Shown piece by piece: positions 62,787 to 64,000 of a DNA stretch of 64,000 nt. A program made the translations under genes and the position numbers. Origin of the DNA: an uncultured Bacteroidales bacterium (GTDB lineage: Bacteria > Bacteroidota > Bacteroidia > Bacteroidales > UBA932). Below the pieces are notes generated by a model, which searched no databases, was not told where the DNA came from, and saw only the letters and a program-made list of their open reading frames with translations. Each line of letters opens with the position of its first letter. Within the stretch, counting starts at the first letter, position 1. The stretch lies in assembly GCA_944325505.1 (NCBI GenBank), contig CALVAJ010000007.1, positions 21,026 through 85,025 on the forward strand, read 5' to 3'.

Positions 62787-62849
62787 ATTTTCTATTATTG
62801 CAACTGATTTCCGGACTTCGCCAGCCGGAGCCGCCCGAAATGTCATCAT

Positions 62850-63764
62850 TTAATCATCCAACCTCTTTATGTTGCCTATGCATCTTTTCAGCGAATCAGT
62901 CCAATATGGAATGTCAAGGCCGAAAGTCCGCTTGATCTTTGTCTTGTCAAGAACCGAATATGAAGGTCTCAGCACAGGACTCGGAAACTCTTTGCTATGG
63001 CACGGACTTATATTGCATGACGTATGCCCGGAGTACTCCGCTATCATTTTTGCAAAATCATACCAGGAGCATACGCCCTCATTGCTGTAGTGATATATCC
63101 CTGCCTTGCTGTAACTCACTTGCGGAGACTCTTTTACATAATCCGAAAGGACCTTCCGTATCGCCAGGGCAAGATCACCGGCATAGGTAGGCGTTCCCGT
63201 CTGGTCAAAAACCACATCCAGATGCGGACGCACTGCCGTCAGTCCCATAATCGTCCTGACGAAATTTTTTCCGGTCTCGCTGTAAAGCCATGATGTCCGG
63301 ATAATGACATGGTCGCATCCTGTTTCCATAATCCTTTTCTCACCTTCAAGCTTGGTCCTGCCATATGTTCCGACCGGGGTACCTTGCCGGTCTTCCGTAC
63401 ACGGTATATTGTACGGATCGCCGCCGAATACGTAATCGGTAGAAATATGGACAAGAAGGCCTCCCGCATCCTTCATCTGCCCGGCCAGTATTCCCGGAGC
63501 TTCAGCATTGAGCCTGTAGCAGGCATCGGTATCGCTTTCCGCCCTGTCCACATCCGTATACGCCGCACAGTTGACTATGCAGTCAATATCGTTTTCCATG
63601 ACCATACGGTGAACGGCATCTGCATCTGCTATATCCAGTATTTCCGTCTCCGTATCATCTGCAGGAACAACATCTGAAAATACATATCTGTCTCCCGAGC
63701 CCAAGCAGGAGAGGCGCATTTTCCGGCCGAGCTGGCCATTGGCACCAGTTACTAGAATATTCAT
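62850..63764 (-). CDS. rfbD: dTDP-4-dehydrorhamnose reductase
   Basis: RfbD reduces dTDP-4-keto-L-rhamnose to dTDP-L-rhamnose. The ATG at 63764 was chosen (304 residues) because the -7 box at 63810-63817 overlaps an earlier ATG. Motifs: NILVTGANGQLGRKM (NAD-binding), STDYVFGGDPYNIPC, the catalytic YGRTKLEGEKRI, and RTSWLYSETGKNFV. It heads the unit rfbD-rfbB-kinase-recR, and its promoter lies beside the 3' end of the 5S rRNA gene. Confidence 0.95.
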   Translation of the reverse strand: MNILVTGANGQLGRKMRLSCLGSGDRYVFSDVVPADDTETEILDIADADAVHRMVMENDIDCIVNCAAYTDVDRAESDTDACYRLNAEAPGILAGQMKDAGGLLVHISTDYVFGGDPYNIPCTEDRQGTPVGTYGRTKLEGEKRIMETGCDHVIIRTSWLYSETGKNFVRTIMGLTAVRPHLDVVFDQTGTPTYAGDLALAIRKVLSDYVKESPQVSYSKAGIYHYSNEGVCSWYDFAKMIAEYSGHTSCNISPCHSKEFPSPVLRPSYSVLDKTKIKRTFGLDIPYWTDSLKRCIGNIKRLDD

Positions 63765-63809
63765 TAATCCCTCAATTAACAGTCTTAACCAGACATACAG
63801 TAAATCCTG

Positions 63810-63817
63810 CAAAGATA
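63810..63817 (-). promoter_or_regulatory. -7 box of the rfbD operon
   Basis: Minus strand TATCTTTG; a TTG at proper distance was not found. It lies about 45 bases upstream of the rfbD start codon and overlaps an in-frame ATG at 63812, ruling out that start. Confidence 0.5.
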
Positions 63818-63897
63818 ATCTTAATTTTCAACTCTTCATCAGTCATTTCTGCCGACAGTAAAGAGAAAAAAGGCCGAAGCTGTCCGGAGGGATATAG

Positions 63898-63937
63898 AAA
63901 AAAAAGGGTCCCGGGCTGATTTTTCAGTCCGGGACCC
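63898..63937 (-). terminator. Rho-independent terminator of the rRNA operon
   Basis: On the minus strand GGGTCCCGG-ACTGA...TCAGCCCGGGACCC forms a long stem followed by an 8-base T-run. It lies just after the 5S rRNA end. Confidence 0.9.
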
Positions 63938-63947
63938 TGTCCTAAAA

Positions 63948-64000
63948 GCGGCAGCTGCCTACTCTCCCACCTGGTGGGGCAGTACCATCGGCGCAAGCGG
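63948..64000 (-). rRNA. rrf: 5S rRNA, 3' part only
   Basis: The minus strand reads CCGCTTGCGCCGATGGTACT...GGTGGGAGAGTAGGCAGCTGCCGC, matching the 3' half of bacterial 5S rRNA, including GAUGGUA and the GAGAGUAGG element. About half of the gene is inside the window; the 3' boundary is approximate. The rest of an rRNA operon is expected beyond the right edge. Confidence 0.93.

Overview
The window looks like a chromosomal segment of a Bacteroidota bacterium, most likely order Bacteroidales. Family and genus cannot be fixed from it. The evidence is the recurring Bacteroidota promoter (TTG, about 20 bases, TAnnTTTG) before many genes, the weak use of Shine-Dalgarno sites, and lineage-typical families: DUF3276/PUR, DUF4252, DUF4301, DUF4493, PCMD, the long NusB, the V-type ATPase with DUF2764, and NamZ. 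No phage, plasmid, transposase or CRISPR array was found. Most of the window is housekeeping DNA with a few accessory modules.

1-19 kb: YbbR-like protein (cut by the window edge), yajC, nusB, a PUR-like protein, nadE, a four-gene ECF sigma/DUF4252 operon (4803-6776), an MFS transporter, lysA-ffh, a deoxyhypusine-synthase-like gene, a membrane-bound AraC-type regulator, and the operon recF-DUF721-pdxB-DUF4301 divergent from a TPR protein and yebC. 19-31 kb: a Wzi-like outer-membrane protein, a biotin-dependent carboxylase/decarboxylase cluster (carboxyltransferase, small protein, biotin carrier), then the V-type ATPase operon E-DUF2764-A-B-D-I-K. The rotor subunit of that ATPase keeps the Na+-ligand residues known from Enterococcus NtpK.

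31-39.4 kb: a five-gene operon of large surface lipoproteins (DUF4493, FN3-like and PCMD domains) plus an outer-membrane beta-barrel. Its function is unknown, and it is the best candidate for an undescribed system. 39.5-50 kb: parE, lipid-activation genes, rpsF-rpsR-rplI behind a structured leader, namZ and glmM, a tRNA-Glu, an esterase and a beta-propeller lactonase. 50-64 kb: a redox-type C_GCAxxG_C_C protein, mltG, a glucosaminidase with LysM, rnz, rpsA, a GtrA/GtrB-like glycosylation cassette, corA, recR, a sugar kinase, rfbB, rfbD, and the 3' end of a 5S rRNA gene.

Two intergenic features are not explained by genes. One is a dispersed repeat with a conserved hairpin (four copies: 11872-11954, 27849-27931, 27976-28076, 28104-28204), in which the stem is preserved although its bases change. 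The other is a perfectly phased three-unit 21-bp repeat (23341-23403) just upstream of the V-ATPase promoter. Starts were chosen by eye, often by moving the first possible start to one downstream of a recognisable promoter. All family assignments come from reading the translated sequence, without database searches.
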